A stretch of 64,000 bases of DNA from an uncultured Lentisphaeria bacterium (GTDB lineage Bacteria > Verrucomicrobiota > Lentisphaeria > Victivallales > UBA1829), in NCBI GenBank assembly GCA_905197955.1, contig CAJKAR010000003.1:117977-181976 (forward strand), given 5' to 3'. Each line of letters begins with the position of its first letter. Position 1 is the stretch's first letter. Under the pieces are notes generated by a model that was not told where the DNA came from, ran no database searches, and worked only from the letters and a program-made list of their open reading frames with translations. This document shows, in pieces, positions 8,214-16,253 of the stretch. A program made the translations under genes and the position numbers.

Positions 8214-9604
8214 GATTGTTCCTCCTTCAGCATACCTTCGGGAATGCGGCTGCGGTAAAAGTGTTTTTTCAGTTCAAGACGCTCCAGAGTCTCCTTCTCG
8301 GAAGCCTGATAAAATTTCCAGTTTTCCAGAAGAATGGAAAACATCGCCGTCTGACGCATCGGGAAAAAGAGCCGGGGATACAGAATTTTTTTCTCATCCG
8401 CCGGGAAAAATGCGGCATACCGGTTATCCCTGTTCCATTGATATTCATCTGGCGAAATCCCTTTTGCACCAGAGATCATTCCCGTTGCGGAACAGTAGTC
8501 CAGCTGGAAGTTGCGGGAGACCATGATTTTCATCAGCTCCCAGATCCGTAGACGCTCATCCGGCAGGATATCGGGGCGCAGATAGGCTTTCAGACAATTC
8601 TGATCGAAGACGGTAAACCTCTCTCCGTTTCGATCCCTGTACGGCAGGAAAAAGAGGCTGTCCACCGCTTTGTCCGGACGCTCCGCCGCATGATTCTGAA
8701 CAGTGAGCCAGCTTCCGCAGCGCCAGCAGAAGACCGCACCGTTCTGATAAAAACTCCGCGGATCGGACAGCGTTTCCGTAATGGCTCCCGTATCCCGGAC
8801 AATCCTTAAAAAAAGTCTTCCCTCCGGAGTCCGGAACAACGGCACCTCCCCCTTGTACTTCTCCACGGAATAGGCCTGGAGCGCCAGCAGAAGATTCTGA
8901 AACTCCTGAAACAGCAAGGCCCCCTGCGGAACATAATCCGCGCTGGCAGGAAGAAATCCGGCCCGGCGGCAGGCTTCGGCAAAGGAGTCCCACCAGAGGA
9001 AATCCGGCGTCAGATCCGCAAGATCCCAGCCGAGTTTCTCCAGCAAATTCCGGTTGACCCCGATCAGATAGGAATTCTGCGTAAACGGCAGCGAACAATC
9101 GTAATCGACTCCTTCAATGACATTCAGTCCGTTCAGCACTTTTTTATAATCGGGGAACTGGGAAAGAAGCGCGGCGGGAAGCTGATCGTCCTCCACGCAG
9201 ATCGGATGAATCGAAACAGCCGCTTTGAAATCTCCCGCGGCCCTGCTCCGCACCGCGGGATCCGATAGATGCTGAGCCGGACGAATCACAATTTCCAGAT
9301 GGAGATTCGCATCCGCCAGATGCTTCTTCAGAAGACTCTTCATGTTTGCCACGGAAATCGTCGTCGGCTGAATGTTGACGAGGACCCGCAGAGGAGTACC
9401 GCCGGCAAGGTATGATCCGCTTCCTTTCCGGGTCTCCACAAGACCCTCTTTCGAAAGTTTGCTGAAAATGGAGGAAACGGTCTGATAACTGATCTGGAAC
9501 ATCTCCGTAAATTCGTTATAGGAGGGAAGACGGTCCCCCGACTTCAGATTCCCAAGCCGCTTCTCCCTGGAAATATAGTTTCTCACCCGTTCAAGATTTG
9601 TCAT
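8210..9604 (-). CDS. GntR-family regulator fused to an extracellular solute-binding-protein-like sensor
   Basis: 464 residues. Residues 1-68 form a GntR winged helix: LKSGDRLPSYNEF, a YQTVSSIFSKLSKEGLV recognition region and KGSGSYL. From about 75 onward the chain has the two-lobed fold pattern of ABC-transporter family 1 solute-binding proteins (NIQPTTISVANMKSLLKKHL, FLWWDSFAEACRRAG, DKAVDSLFFLPYRDR). There is no signal peptide, so this is a cytoplasmic one-component oligosaccharide sensor. It is the first gene of the operon with the pseudopilin and the large hydrolase, and it has a near-consensus promoter about 60 bp upstream. The ligand is unknown. Confidence 0.85.
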   Translation of the reverse strand: MTNLERVRNYISREKRLGNLKSGDRLPSYNEFTEMFQISYQTVSSIFSKLSKEGLVETRKGSGSYLAGGTPLRVLVNIQPTTISVANMKSLLKKHLADANLHLEIVIRPAQHLSDPAVRSRAAGDFKAAVSIHPICVEDDQLPAALLSQFPDYKKVLNGLNVIEGVDYDCSLPFTQNSYLIGVNRNLLEKLGWDLADLTPDFLWWDSFAEACRRAGFLPASADYVPQGALLFQEFQNLLLALQAYSVEKYKGEVPLFRTPEGRLFLRIVRDTGAITETLSDPRSFYQNGAVFCWRCGSWLTVQNHAAERPDKAVDSLFFLPYRDRNGERFTVFDQNCLKAYLRPDILPDERLRIWELMKIMVSRNFQLDYCSATGMISGAKGISPDEYQWNRDNRYAAFFPADEKKILYPRLFFPMRQTAMFSILLENWKFYQASEKETLERLELKKHFYRSRIPEGMLKEEQS

Positions 9605-9662
9605 CGCGGTCCATTCCTGCCGTAGCGTTTCGTTCCAAAGTTATCCATATATCTTTTCCCAG

Positions 9663-9691
9663 ATTATACGACATTTTCTTCAAAAAGTCAA
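9663..9691 (-). promoter_or_regulatory. Sigma70-type promoter of the GntR/SBP regulator operon
   Basis: On the minus strand TTGACT (9686-9691), a 17-base spacer and TATAAT (9663-9668) stand about 60 bp before the regulator ATG. The 302-bp divergent region 9605-9906 holds this promoter and a weaker one for pfp. I see no other feature there. Confidence 0.75.
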
Positions 9692-9828
9692 CAGGAAAAC
9701 CAAAAAAAACAGAAATTTTTCCGTGCCCGCGAAAAACAAGATCAGAAAAAAATCATCTGGAAAGTCCGGAAAAAGCCCCTCCCTCCCTCTCCTTCCATGA
9801 TTTTCCTTGAATATTTTTGGCAAAAAAC

Positions 9829-9857
9829 TTGCGAAATAAGGAAAAAGAGGCTACTTT
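9829..9857 (+). promoter_or_regulatory. Possible promoter of pfp-gatCA
   Basis: TTGCGA (9829-9834), 17 bases, TACTTT (9852-9857), about 50 bp before the pfp start. Both boxes are weak matches. TTGAAT at 9807 is an alternative -35 box. Confidence 0.3.
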
Positions 9858-9906
9858 ACCGGATCAAATCTTTCGACGAAAATAATCAAAACCAAGGAGA
9901 TTTCTT

Positions 9907-11559
9907 ATGGACAGCAATGTTTCCGCGCTTCAGAAAGCAAGGTACAGCTACAATCCGAAACTTCCGGCGGCCCTGCGCGCCGGAGCCAACGTGAAATGCA
10001 TCGAAGGCGAAAAACTTCAGGCGTTTGCCGATGTCGAGAAAATCAACGCACTCTTCCCCTCGACCAGCAATATGCCCGTTCTCAAATTTGAAAAGGCGGA
10101 TTCTCCGGTTCAGGCCGGTGCAATCAATGTCGGCGTGATCCTCTCCGGCGGCCAGGCCCCCGGCGGACACAACGTCATTGCCGGACTCTATGACGGCATC
10201 AAGAGCCTCAACAAAAACAGCAAACTCTACGGATTCAAAGGCGGTCCCGGCGGACTCGTTGACAATCAGTATGTCGAAATCACCGACGACTTCATGAACG
10301 CCTACCGCAACACCGGCGGATTCGATATGATCGGTTCCGGCAGAACCAAACTTGAACTTGTGGAACAGTTCGACAAGGCCGCAGCCAACTGCAAGGCGCT
10401 CGGGATCTCCGCGCTTGTCATCATCGGCGGCGACGACTCCAACACAAACGCCTGCCTCCTTGCCGAATACTACAAAAAGCAGAACATTCCCATCCAGGTC
10501 ATCGGCTGCCCGAAAACCATCGACGGCGACCTCAAGAACAAATTCATCGAAACCTCCTTCGGCTTCGACACCGCTTCCAAAGTCTACAGCGAACTTATCG
10601 GAAACATCGAACGTGATGCGAACTCCGCCAAGAAATACTGGCACTTTGTCAAACTGATGGGCCGTTCCGCCTCTCACATCACGCTTGAATGTGCGCTGAA
10701 GACCCATCCGAACATCACGATCATCTCCGAAGAGGTCGCGGCAAAGAAACAGACCCTTGACCAGATCGTCACCTACATTGCCGATACGGTCGCCGCACGC
10801 GCCAAAAACAAGGAGAACTTCGGAGTTGTCCTGATCCCGGAAGGTCTCATTGAGTTCATCCCTGAAATGAACACCCTGATCAGCGCTCTCAACGAGCTCC
10901 TCGCGAAAGAGGGCGATGCGTTCGCAAAAATCGAGAACAAAGACGAGAAAATGGCGTTCATCACCAGCCGTCTTGACAAAGCTCTCGCCGATGTCTTCGC
11001 CTCTCTCCCGCAGACCATCCAGCTCCAGCTCACCAATGACCGCGACCCGCACGGAAACGTTCAGGTCTCTCTCATCGAAACCGAAAAGCTTCTGGTGGAA
11101 CTGGTCAAGGCGAAACTGAAAAAGAATCCGGAAAAGGTCAAATTCTCCGCTCAGACCCACTTCTTCGGCTATGAAGGCCGCTGCTCTGTCCCCTCGAACT
11201 TCGACGCGGACTACTGCTACAGCCTCGGCTACAATGCCGCCGCGATCATCGGAGCCGGCAAGACGGCGTACATGTCCTACATCAGCAATCTCGTTGCCCC
11301 TGCCGAACAGTGGAACGCGGGAGCCGTGCCTCTGACCGCCATGATGAACGTTGAACGCCGTCACGGAGCGGACAAGCCGGTCATCAAGAAGGCGCTCGTC
11401 GAACTCGACGGCAAACCATTCGCCGAATTCGCGAAGAACCGTGCAAAGTGGGCAATCGAAACATCGTTCGTCTTCCCCGGACCGATCCAGTACTACGGAC
11501 CGGCTGAAGTCGCGGATGCCACCACCGAAACCCTGAAACTCGAACAGGCGGGAAAATAA
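9907..11559 (+). CDS. pfp: Diphosphate--fructose-6-phosphate 1-phosphotransferase (PPi-PFK)
   Basis: 550 residues, the length of the long PPi-dependent phosphofructokinases. It catalyses reversible phosphorylation of fructose 6-phosphate with pyrophosphate in glycolysis. Visible motifs: GVILSGGQAPGGHNVIAG near residue 78, LVIIGGDDSNTNA with the Asp-Asp pair that distinguishes PPi from ATP enzymes, and PKTIDGDLKN with the catalytic base Asp. AAGGAG precedes the ATG by 7 bases. Its stop overlaps the gatC start by one base (TAATG), so the three genes are co-transcribed. PPi-PFK as the glycolytic enzyme fits an energy-limited sugar fermenter. Confidence 0.95.
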   Translation: MDSNVSALQKARYSYNPKLPAALRAGANVKCIEGEKLQAFADVEKINALFPSTSNMPVLKFEKADSPVQAGAINVGVILSGGQAPGGHNVIAGLYDGIKSLNKNSKLYGFKGGPGGLVDNQYVEITDDFMNAYRNTGGFDMIGSGRTKLELVEQFDKAAANCKALGISALVIIGGDDSNTNACLLAEYYKKQNIPIQVIGCPKTIDGDLKNKFIETSFGFDTASKVYSELIGNIERDANSAKKYWHFVKLMGRSASHITLECALKTHPNITIISEEVAAKKQTLDQIVTYIADTVAARAKNKENFGVVLIPEGLIEFIPEMNTLISALNELLAKEGDAFAKIENKDEKMAFITSRLDKALADVFASLPQTIQLQLTNDRDPHGNVQVSLIETEKLLVELVKAKLKKNPEKVKFSAQTHFFGYEGRCSVPSNFDADYCYSLGYNAAAIIGAGKTAYMSYISNLVAPAEQWNAGAVPLTAMMNVERRHGADKPVIKKALVELDGKPFAEFAKNRAKWAIETSFVFPGPIQYYGPAEVADATTETLKLEQAGK

Positions 11560-11876
11560 TGAGTACCGGCGGCGGAGAAAATTCGTTCAACGCGGCAAAA
11601 GTCGCGCTACTCGCGCGGCTGGAGCTTTCCCCGGAAGCCCTGGAAAAACTCCAGGGCGAAATGGAGGCGATCGTCGGCTACGTGAACCAGCTCTCGGAGC
11701 TGGATGTGGACGGAATTGAACCGACCGCCCATGCCATTCCCAGAAACAATGTCCTGCGCGATGATGTCGCCGAAGTCGATTTCGACCGGGCCACCATGCT
11801 CTCGAACGCTCCGGCGACCATCGATGACGAACTCATCAAAATGCCGCAGGTTCTTCCCGGAGAAGGTATGTCATGA
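11559..11876 (+). CDS. gatC: Aspartyl/glutamyl-tRNA amidotransferase subunit C
   Basis: 105 residues, the normal GatC length. The first half (AKVALLARLELSPEALEKLQGEMEAI) and the DVDGIEPTAH segment followed by NVLRDD are typical. GatC is the small linker subunit that wraps GatA and GatB in the complex converting Glu-tRNA(Gln) and Asp-tRNA(Asn) to the amidated forms. It overlaps pfp by one base and gatA by four (ATGA), so the three are translationally coupled. Confidence 0.93.
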   Translation: MSTGGGENSFNAAKVALLARLELSPEALEKLQGEMEAIVGYVNQLSELDVDGIEPTAHAIPRNNVLRDDVAEVDFDRATMLSNAPATIDDELIKMPQVLPGEGMS

Positions 11877-13309
11877 GTGATTTGACTAAATTATCCGTTG
11901 CACAGTGCGCAGAGCTTCTCAACGGGAAACAAATCAGTTCCGCGGAACTCTGCAAGGCATTCATCGACCAGGTGAAACGTGTCGATCCGACCATCCAGGC
12001 GTTTCTCGCGCTGGATGAGGGGCACGTTCTCGCCGCAGCAGAGGAATCCGACAAACGCCGCGCACAGGGCGCCCCTCTGAGCCCCTTCGACGGCATTCCC
12101 ATCGGGATCAAGGACTGCATCTCCGTCAAGGACGAACGCTGTTCCTGCGCCTCGAAAATTCTCGAAAACTTCAAGGCAGTCTATGATGCGGGCGTAATCA
12201 AAAAGCTGAGGAGCTCCGGATTCATCCCGTTCGGCAGAACAAACATGGATGAATTTGCCATGGGTTCCTCCTGCGAAAATTCCGCATTCCAGAAGACGCG
12301 CAATCCGCGCAATCCCGACTGCGTTCCCGGAGGATCCAGCGGAGGTTCCGCGGCGGCGGTCGCTGCGGATGAGGTGCCGGCGGCACTTGCGTCCGATACC
12401 GGAGGATCCATCCGTCAGCCGGCGGCGTTCTGCGGAGTTGTGGGACTCAAGCCGACCTACGGAAGAGTCTCGCGATTCGGACTTGTCGCCTTTGCGTCCT
12501 CGCTCGATCAGATCGGGCCCATCTCGAAAACGGTGGAGGATTCCGCGATTCTGCTGGATACCATCGGCGGGCATGATCCGAACGACTGCACCAGTCTGGA
12601 AGCCGAGTGCGGAGGCTTTGCGGAAGGACTCAAAAAGGCTTCCGTGAAAGGTCTGAAAATCGGACTGCCGAAAGAGTATTACGAGCTGGAAGGCATGTCC
12701 GACAGCGTCAAAAAATGTGCTCAGGAGGCAATCGAAACCTTCCAGCGCCTCGGCGCCGAACTGGTGGATGTTTCCCTCCCGCACACAAAATACTCCATGG
12801 CGTGCTATTACATTGTGGCGACGGCGGAAGCGAGCGCGAATCTCGCCCGTTTCGACGGTGTCCGTTACGGTTATCGCAGTCCCGATGCCCGCGATGTTCT
12901 CGAAAATTACATGAAATCGCGCGGCGAAGGATTCGGAACGGAAGTCAAACGCCGCATCATGCTGGGAACCTACGTGCTCTCCAGCGGATACTACGATGCG
13001 TATTATCTCAAAGCCCAGAAGGTCAGAACCCTGATCCGCCGCGACTTTGAAAACGCTTACAAACAGTGCGATATTCTGCTGACACCGGTCACTCCGGCAA
13101 CAGCATTCCGGTTCGGGGAAAAATCCGACCCGCTCCAGATGTATCTGAGCGACGTCTTCACGACCTCCCTGAATCTTTCCGGCAACTGCGGAATCAGCAT
13201 TCCGGCGGGCAAGGACCCGAACGGTATGCCCATCGGTGTGCAGCTGATGGCTCCGGCTCTTGCCGAACAGCTTCTTTTCAATACGGCTTACGCATTCGAA
13301 AAGCGCTGA
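11873..13309 (+). CDS. gatA: Aspartyl/glutamyl-tRNA amidotransferase subunit A
   Basis: 478 residues. This is an amidase-signature enzyme that releases ammonia from glutamine for transfer to misacylated tRNA. The Ser-cisSer-Lys triad is visible: Lys in GIPIGIKDCIS, and the two serines in GGSSGGSAAAV and SDTGGSIRQPA. The GLKPTYGRVSRFGL segment is typical of GatA rather than of general amidases. No gatB is present in this window. An intrinsic terminator follows immediately. Confidence 0.95.
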   Translation: MSDLTKLSVAQCAELLNGKQISSAELCKAFIDQVKRVDPTIQAFLALDEGHVLAAAEESDKRRAQGAPLSPFDGIPIGIKDCISVKDERCSCASKILENFKAVYDAGVIKKLRSSGFIPFGRTNMDEFAMGSSCENSAFQKTRNPRNPDCVPGGSSGGSAAAVAADEVPAALASDTGGSIRQPAAFCGVVGLKPTYGRVSRFGLVAFASSLDQIGPISKTVEDSAILLDTIGGHDPNDCTSLEAECGGFAEGLKKASVKGLKIGLPKEYYELEGMSDSVKKCAQEAIETFQRLGAELVDVSLPHTKYSMACYYIVATAEASANLARFDGVRYGYRSPDARDVLENYMKSRGEGFGTEVKRRIMLGTYVLSSGYYDAYYLKAQKVRTLIRRDFENAYKQCDILLTPVTPATAFRFGEKSDPLQMYLSDVFTTSLNLSGNCGISIPAGKDPNGMPIGVQLMAPALAEQLLFNTAYAFEKR

Positions 13310-13315
13310 CGGAGA

Positions 13316-13351
13316 GACGCCTGCTATCAAAAAAACAGGCGTCTTTTTTTT
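13316..13351 (+). terminator. Intrinsic terminator after gatA
   Basis: GACGCCTG (13316-13323) pairs perfectly with CAGGCGTC (13336-13343) across a 12-base loop, followed by eight T. It closes the pfp-gatC-gatA operon. Confidence 0.9.
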
Positions 13352-13379
13352 CATCATTCAACCGAAAGCGAGGTGTTTC

Positions 13380-14528
13380 ATGAAACTGCTTCTTCTATGC
13401 CTGACCTTTTCCGCCACGGTGCTCTGTGCCCAGATGCCGCCGCTCCAACAGCGGGATACGCTGCCGCCGGGAACGAAAATGCCCTCCGTCAGCGCGGAAT
13501 GGATCAATGAACCGATCCGGAAAGCTCCGAAGGAAAAGGAAAAGCAGATCACGGTTCTGACCCTCGTGGACATTCTCTCTCCGGATATCTTCCAGACCCT
13601 CCGGATGATCGAAAGTCTGGAAAAGAAGTATGCGCTGGAAACACGGGGAGCGGTTACCATGGAAACAGTCGCCCGAAACGATCTGAGCCTTGTGAAGAAG
13701 ATTCTCGCTTCAAACGACAATCCTTTCGTACTTGCGATCGGTGCAGATGAAAAGGGCAAAACGTTCAAACAGTTCGATACCACCATCGGCACACTACCCT
13801 TCACGATTATTGCAGAAAACGGAGCCATTGCCTGGAAAGGGCATCCGGTCGAAATCGAGACGGTCACAGATGCGATTCTCGCCGGGGATTTCTCCCGCTC
13901 CAAACAGGAAAAGATCTCTGCGTTCCGCCAGCAGCTCCAGTCCGCGCTCAAAGCCGGTCTGCCGGATGTCGTGGCGCAGACCGCGGATAAAATTCTCGCC
14001 ATCGCCCCTCTCGACACCATCGCCATGCAGGCTAGACTCTACGCATTCGAACAGAAGGGACAGACCGCTGAGGAAGCAAAATTCCTCGCCGAACACATCC
14101 GCAAACATCCTCAGAACGCCATGCAGATGCGCATGCTTCTGCTCGATCTTCTGCAGCGCCTAGATGATACCGAAGGATGGAACAAATCCGCAGCGGAAGC
14201 CGTCGCAGAAGCGGAAAAGAAACCGGAGGACTCCCTCAATTTCGCGGCCTATCTTCTGGACCGTTCCGTGATGGCCAATATGCCGATTCAGGCGATCCTC
14301 AATCTTTCCGACAACGCGGTCCGGAATTTCAAGGCTTCTCCCCGCCAGGATATGTATGCCGATGCATTGGAAATCGCCGCACGTGCAAATTATGCCGCTT
14401 GCAGACTGGATCAGGCAATCGCTCTTCAGAAAGAGGCTGTAACGGTCCGGGAAAAAAGCAAAAGTCCGTTCCTGAACCGCACCAGAAAGACTCTTGCATT
14501 TCTTGAGTCCCTCAAAACGCTGAAATGA
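13380..14528 (+). CDS. Secreted thioredoxin-fold protein with C-terminal TPR-like helices
   Basis: 382 residues. The start at 13380 is preferred over an upstream in-frame ATG because GAGG lies 6 bases before it and the chain then begins with a signal peptide (MKLLLLCLTFSATVLCAQ). The upstream ATG lies inside gatA. Residues about 25-165 have a thioredoxin-like pattern (ITVLTLVDILSPDI, PFVLAIGADEKG, GTLPFTIIAENG) with the cis-Pro region but no CXXC, so it is not expected to be a thiol oxidoreductase. Residues about 180-380 are helical repeats resembling TPRs. It probably acts in the periplasm as a binding or scaffold protein. The precise function is unknown. Confidence 0.6.
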   Translation: MKLLLLCLTFSATVLCAQMPPLQQRDTLPPGTKMPSVSAEWINEPIRKAPKEKEKQITVLTLVDILSPDIFQTLRMIESLEKKYALETRGAVTMETVARNDLSLVKKILASNDNPFVLAIGADEKGKTFKQFDTTIGTLPFTIIAENGAIAWKGHPVEIETVTDAILAGDFSRSKQEKISAFRQQLQSALKAGLPDVVAQTADKILAIAPLDTIAMQARLYAFEQKGQTAEEAKFLAEHIRKHPQNAMQMRMLLLDLLQRLDDTEGWNKSAAEAVAEAEKKPEDSLNFAAYLLDRSVMANMPIQAILNLSDNAVRNFKASPRQDMYADALEIAARANYAACRLDQAIALQKEAVTVREKSKSPFLNRTRKTLAFLESLKTLK

Positions 14529-14550
14529 AACAGCTCCAACTCCGTGTGTT

Positions 14551-15066
14551 TTATACGGCTTCGAATTCATGCCGCAGCGCACGGAGACGTCTTAGCGCAC
14601 GGGTCTTGATGAAATAGACCATCTCCGGTGACATGGAGCTTAAAACCGCCGCTTCCCTGGCCGGTTTTCCTTCCACCACATAGACTTCAAATGCCAGATA
14701 CTCGTCGGGAGGCATCTCCCGGCGAAGTTTCAGCAGAGACTGCCGGATCACATGCTTCTTCCACTCCTCTTCCCATCGTTCCCTTGCAGGAAGAAGAGCG
14801 ATATCCCGGATAGAAGCAGCACAGCGGCAGACCGCATCGAACAGGAAATTCCCAAACGAACCGCAGGTGGAATCATAACAGAAGGATTTCTTTTCTCCGA
14901 ACAGAAGCGGATCCAGCGCGGCAAGAACGGCGTCAATTTCGGCAACGGAACAGCCGCACGAGAGAAGAAACGAAGAGATTGTCTCATCGCAGGTTTCATG
15001 AAACAGGGCGTGCGGAACCGGGGAACCGTTCCGCACCGATTCCAGCAGAATAAATTCAGGAGTCAT
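14551..15066 (-). CDS. ECF-type RNA polymerase sigma factor (divergent, Planctomycetes-like)
   Basis: 171 residues. The middle has an FCYDSTCGSFGNFL segment that lines up with the FRYDPARGRFRGWL region-2 hallmark of ECF sigma factors common in the PVC phyla. The C-terminal 70 residues (LRREMPPDEYLAFEVYVVEG, MSPEMVYFIKTRALRRLR) form a region 4 helix-turn-helix. The basic residues of region 2 are largely replaced, so promoter recognition may be altered. It begins one base after the kdsD stop, so the two are co-transcribed, which suggests an envelope-related role. No anti-sigma gene is adjacent. Confidence 0.65.
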   Translation of the reverse strand: MTPEFILLESVRNGSPVPHALFHETCDETISSFLLSCGCSVAEIDAVLAALDPLLFGEKKSFCYDSTCGSFGNFLFDAVCRCAASIRDIALLPARERWEEEWKKHVIRQSLLKLRREMPPDEYLAFEVYVVEGKPAREAAVLSSMSPEMVYFIKTRALRRLRALRHEFEAV

Positions 15067-15067
15067 C

Positions 15068-16045
15068 TTACATCAACTTGAGTCCGGGAAGATCCTGAAT
15101 ATCTACAACGCCGACGACTTTGCCGTCCTTGTCTGTCACCAGAATATCATCGATTTTACGCGCCTCCACCAGCTTGAGCACTTCGATCGCCAGGGATTCG
15201 GCATTGATGGACACCGGATTCTTCGTCATGACATCGGCGATCTTCCGGTCCAGAATGGAAATATCGTTGGCACGGCGACGGAAATCCCCGTCGGTAAAGA
15301 TGCCGATCGGATGGTTCTCCGCATCCACGATTGCGGCGGATCCGCTTTTGCAGGCGGTCATCTTGAGAATCGTGTCCTTCACGGTGGCATCCGGTGCGAC
15401 CAGTGCGAGGCGATCACCGGAACGCATGGCGTCGCAGACACGCATCGTAACAGCGCGTCCGATGGCACCCGCAGGATGAAGTCTTCCGAAATCCTCCTTT
15501 GTAAATTTCCGGAGAGCCAGAAGAGTCATGGCAAGAGCATCGCCGACCGCAAGCTGAGCGGTGGAAGTGGTTGTCGGTGCAAGATTGAACGGACACGCCT
15601 CTCGCGGAACGGCTGTCTCCACATGGATGTCGCTGAGCTGGGCAAGTGTGGAATTGCGGTTGCCTGTCAGTGAGGCGATCTTCACGCCAAGACGTTTTGC
15701 TGGAACAATCACCCGCACAAGTTCATCGCTCTCGCCGCTGTAACTGATCGTGACAAGAAGATCATCTTTCTGGATCATGCCGAGATCCCCGTGCATGGCC
15801 TCCACCGGATGCATGAAAATTGTCGGCGAACCCGTACTTGCCATGGTCGCGGCGATCTTGCTGCCGACATGTCCGCTTTTCCCGAGTCCGGAAATGACAA
15901 TCTTCCCGCCCGCATCCAGTGCTGCACTGCAGGCCTCCACCAATTTCACAAAGTTTTCATCCAGATTCTGTTTTATGGTCTCCAGACCTTCAATCTCTAT
16001 TGAAAGAACCTCTTTTGCTTTTTCCAGAATTTTGCGGGAATCCAC
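15068..16045 (-). CDS. kdsD: D-arabinose 5-phosphate isomerase (KdsD/KpsF/GutQ family)
   Basis: 325 residues starting at a GTG (16045), chosen because GGAGG stands 6 bases upstream and the length then matches the family. The longer frame back to 16141 adds 32 atypical residues. A SIS domain (about 30-180) shows GLGKSGHVGSKIAATM, HGDLGM and SYSGESDEL. Two CBS domains follow (about 200-325). The enzyme isomerises ribulose 5-phosphate to arabinose 5-phosphate, the first step of Kdo synthesis, so the organism should make lipopolysaccharide with Kdo. It is upstream of and tightly joined to the ECF sigma gene. Confidence 0.93.
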   Translation of the reverse strand: MDSRKILEKAKEVLSIEIEGLETIKQNLDENFVKLVEACSAALDAGGKIVISGLGKSGHVGSKIAATMASTGSPTIFMHPVEAMHGDLGMIQKDDLLVTISYSGESDELVRVIVPAKRLGVKIASLTGNRNSTLAQLSDIHVETAVPREACPFNLAPTTTSTAQLAVGDALAMTLLALRKFTKEDFGRLHPAGAIGRAVTMRVCDAMRSGDRLALVAPDATVKDTILKMTACKSGSAAIVDAENHPIGIFTDGDFRRRANDISILDRKIADVMTKNPVSINAESLAIEVLKLVEARKIDDILVTDKDGKVVGVVDIQDLPGLKLM

Positions 16046-16134
16046 TTTCACCCTCCATGTTTTCCGATAATATAGTTCGCTTTCCGCAAAAGTCACCCGT
16101 ATTGACAATAAAATTCTTTTTTTTCTCTTCCCTC

Positions 16135-16163
16135 TTGACAAAAACAGAAATCTATAGTAAAAT
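16135..16163 (+). promoter_or_regulatory. Sigma70-type promoter of the sialidase operon
   Basis: TTGACA (16135-16140), 17 bases, TAAAAT (16158-16163), about 90 bp before the sialidase-fold gene. This is a near-consensus promoter in the kdsD/sialidase divergent region. Confidence 0.8.
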
Positions 16164-16171
16164 ATATACTA
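16155..16171. promoter_or_regulatory. Candidate operator (inverted repeat over the -10 box)
   Basis: TAGTA (16155-16159) and TACTA (16167-16171) form an inverted repeat with a 7-base A/T spacer covering the -10 box. This is a plausible site for the FCD-type GntR regulator encoded two genes downstream. The pairing of protein and site is inferred. Confidence 0.4.
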
Positions 16172-16253
16172 CAAATAACCAAAAAAAAGAAAAAAATGCC
16201 TAAAAATGATTATTTTTTCAAATATTAATCCTACAAATAAAAAAAGGAGCTCT

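Noticed and set aside
16046..16141. 32-residue N-terminal extension of KdsD
   Set aside because: The family length (about 325 residues) and GGAGG before the GTG at 16045 fix the shorter form.
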